This document shows positions 5,960 through 6,419 of a stretch of DNA of 6,419 bases, in pieces. This stretch comes from Nitrososphaerota archaeon (GTDB lineage Archaea; Thermoproteota; Nitrososphaeria; Nitrososphaerales; UBA57). A program made the position numbers and the translations under genes. The stretch covers positions 50,119-56,537 of the forward strand of contig NZOP01000018.1 in assembly GCA_002693165.1 (NCBI GenBank), read 5' to 3'. The notes beneath the pieces were generated by a model. That model searched no databases and was not told the DNA's origin. It saw only the letters and a list, made by a program, of their open reading frames with translations. Every line of letters starts with the position of its first letter. Position 1 is the first letter of the stretch.

Positions 5960-6419
5960 TTAGCGTTTGTCTGCAATGCAAATAAGTTCAGCAAGTAAAT
6001 TTGCCGCTAAAACTGATGTCGACCCGTTATCGTATGCAGGTATAAGCTCTACAATGTCAAATCCTGTTAGCTTGAAATTATCCAGACAATAAATGAATTC
6101 AAATATTTCTCTACTAGTCATGCCGTTTGACTCTGGATTTCCAACTCCTGGTGCAAATGCTGGATCCATTACGTCCAAGTCTATACTTACGTACACATCA
6201 TTTGAACTGCTTAATGTATCTTTGAATTGTTTTAATCCTGTATTTAATTCATATATCTTTTCCATATCAATTATTGTTATGTCATCTTTGTTCATAAAAT
6301 CCCATTCGTCTTTTGTAGCTGCTCTTGAACCTATATGAAATAGGTTTGACATGCACCCGTCTTCATACAATCTTCTGAGAAAAGTTGCATGACTTAGTTT
6401 TAACCCTTCGAATTCATCT
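5960..6419 (-). CDS. speB: Agmatinase/arginase-family ureohydrolase, C-terminal part (5' end outside window)
   Basis: The last 152 residues are present and the reading frame stays open to the right edge, so the gene is partial; the TTG at 6370 is internal, not the start. Numbering from the edge, LSHATFLRR (8-16) matches the 'SHGT-FRR' substrate loop and HIGSR (28-32) the 'QIGIR' strand. SIDLDVMDPAFAPG (78-91) is the ureohydrolase signature, with the manganese ligands Asp80 and Asp82. VELIPAYD (123-130) is the conserved C-terminal segment with a catalytic-site Glu. The first metal motif (D-x-H-x-D) would lie outside. The following loop, GNPESNG (93-99), departs from the usual GTPEPGG. Family members hydrolyse agmatine to putrescine and urea, or arginine, guanidinobutyrate and related compounds. 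Agmatinase is the customary archaeal annotation, linked to polyamines, but the substrate is inferred. It ends directly against thrS. Confidence 0.85.
   Translation of the reverse strand, partial: DEFEGLKLSHATFLRRLYEDGCMSNLFHIGSRAATKDEWDFMNKDDITIIDMEKIYELNTGLKQFKDTLSSSNDVYVSIDLDVMDPAFAPGVGNPESNGMTSREIFEFIYCLDNFKLTGFDIVELIPAYDNGSTSVLAANLLAELICIADKR

Noticed and set aside
6093..6338. 81-codon plus-strand frame near the right edge
   Set aside because: It is antisense to the ureohydrolase metal-binding signature, so it is a shadow.
6368..6370. TTG as start codon of the agmatinase-family gene
   Set aside because: The frame continues upstream with conserved family residues (LSHATFLRR), so the gene is cut by the window edge rather than starting here.

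Overview
The window looks archaeal and most likely comes from a low-GC member of the Nitrososphaerota (Thaumarchaeota), probably a marine Nitrosopumilus-like lineage. Supporting evidence is a eukaryote-type ribosomal protein S26e (absent from Bacteria and, as far as I recall, from Euryarchaeota), an undivided archaeal threonyl-tRNA synthetase with the archaeal editing domain, an archaetidylinositol-phosphate-synthase-like CDP-alcohol transferase, and near-leaderless genes with TATA-like boxes about 25-35 bases upstream. The phylum assignment is inference from protein families; no rRNA or ammonia-oxidation gene is in view.

Left half (1-2862), all on the minus strand and extremely AT-rich: transcription runs right to left through a PfkB-family sugar kinase, an unrecognised 327-residue protein whose N-terminus resembles a decayed nucleotidyltransferase, a sugar-1-phosphate nucleotidylyltransferase, and the start of a second, GlmU-like nucleotidylyltransferase cut by the window edge. 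Gaps are 25 and 44 bases, then an 11-base overlap. A kinase plus two nucleotidylyltransferases suggests activation of a sugar or polyol to an NDP-sugar, for glycosylation or surface polymers; the substrate cannot be read from the sequence.

Right half (2930-6419), less AT-rich: rps26e (+) is divergent from the kinase across a 67-base promoter region. It converges, with a single base between stop codons, on a CDP-alcohol phosphatidyltransferase (-). That gene is divergent from a two-gene unit (+) of a 67-residue putative zinc protein and thrS, eight bases apart. thrS converges with no intervening base on the 3' part of an agmatinase/arginase-family gene (-), which runs off the right edge. These are housekeeping genes for ribosome structure, inositol phospholipid synthesis, tRNA charging and probably polyamine or guanidino-compound metabolism.

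I saw no tRNA, rRNA, CRISPR array, insertion sequence or other mobile element. No stretch over 300 bases lacks a gene. The most interesting points are the unrecognised protein inside the sugar-activation cluster, the A8 run at the overlap of the two nucleotidylyltransferase genes, and the abrupt change in base composition at the kinase/rps26e divergent promoter. I did not find a clearly new defence or mobile system.
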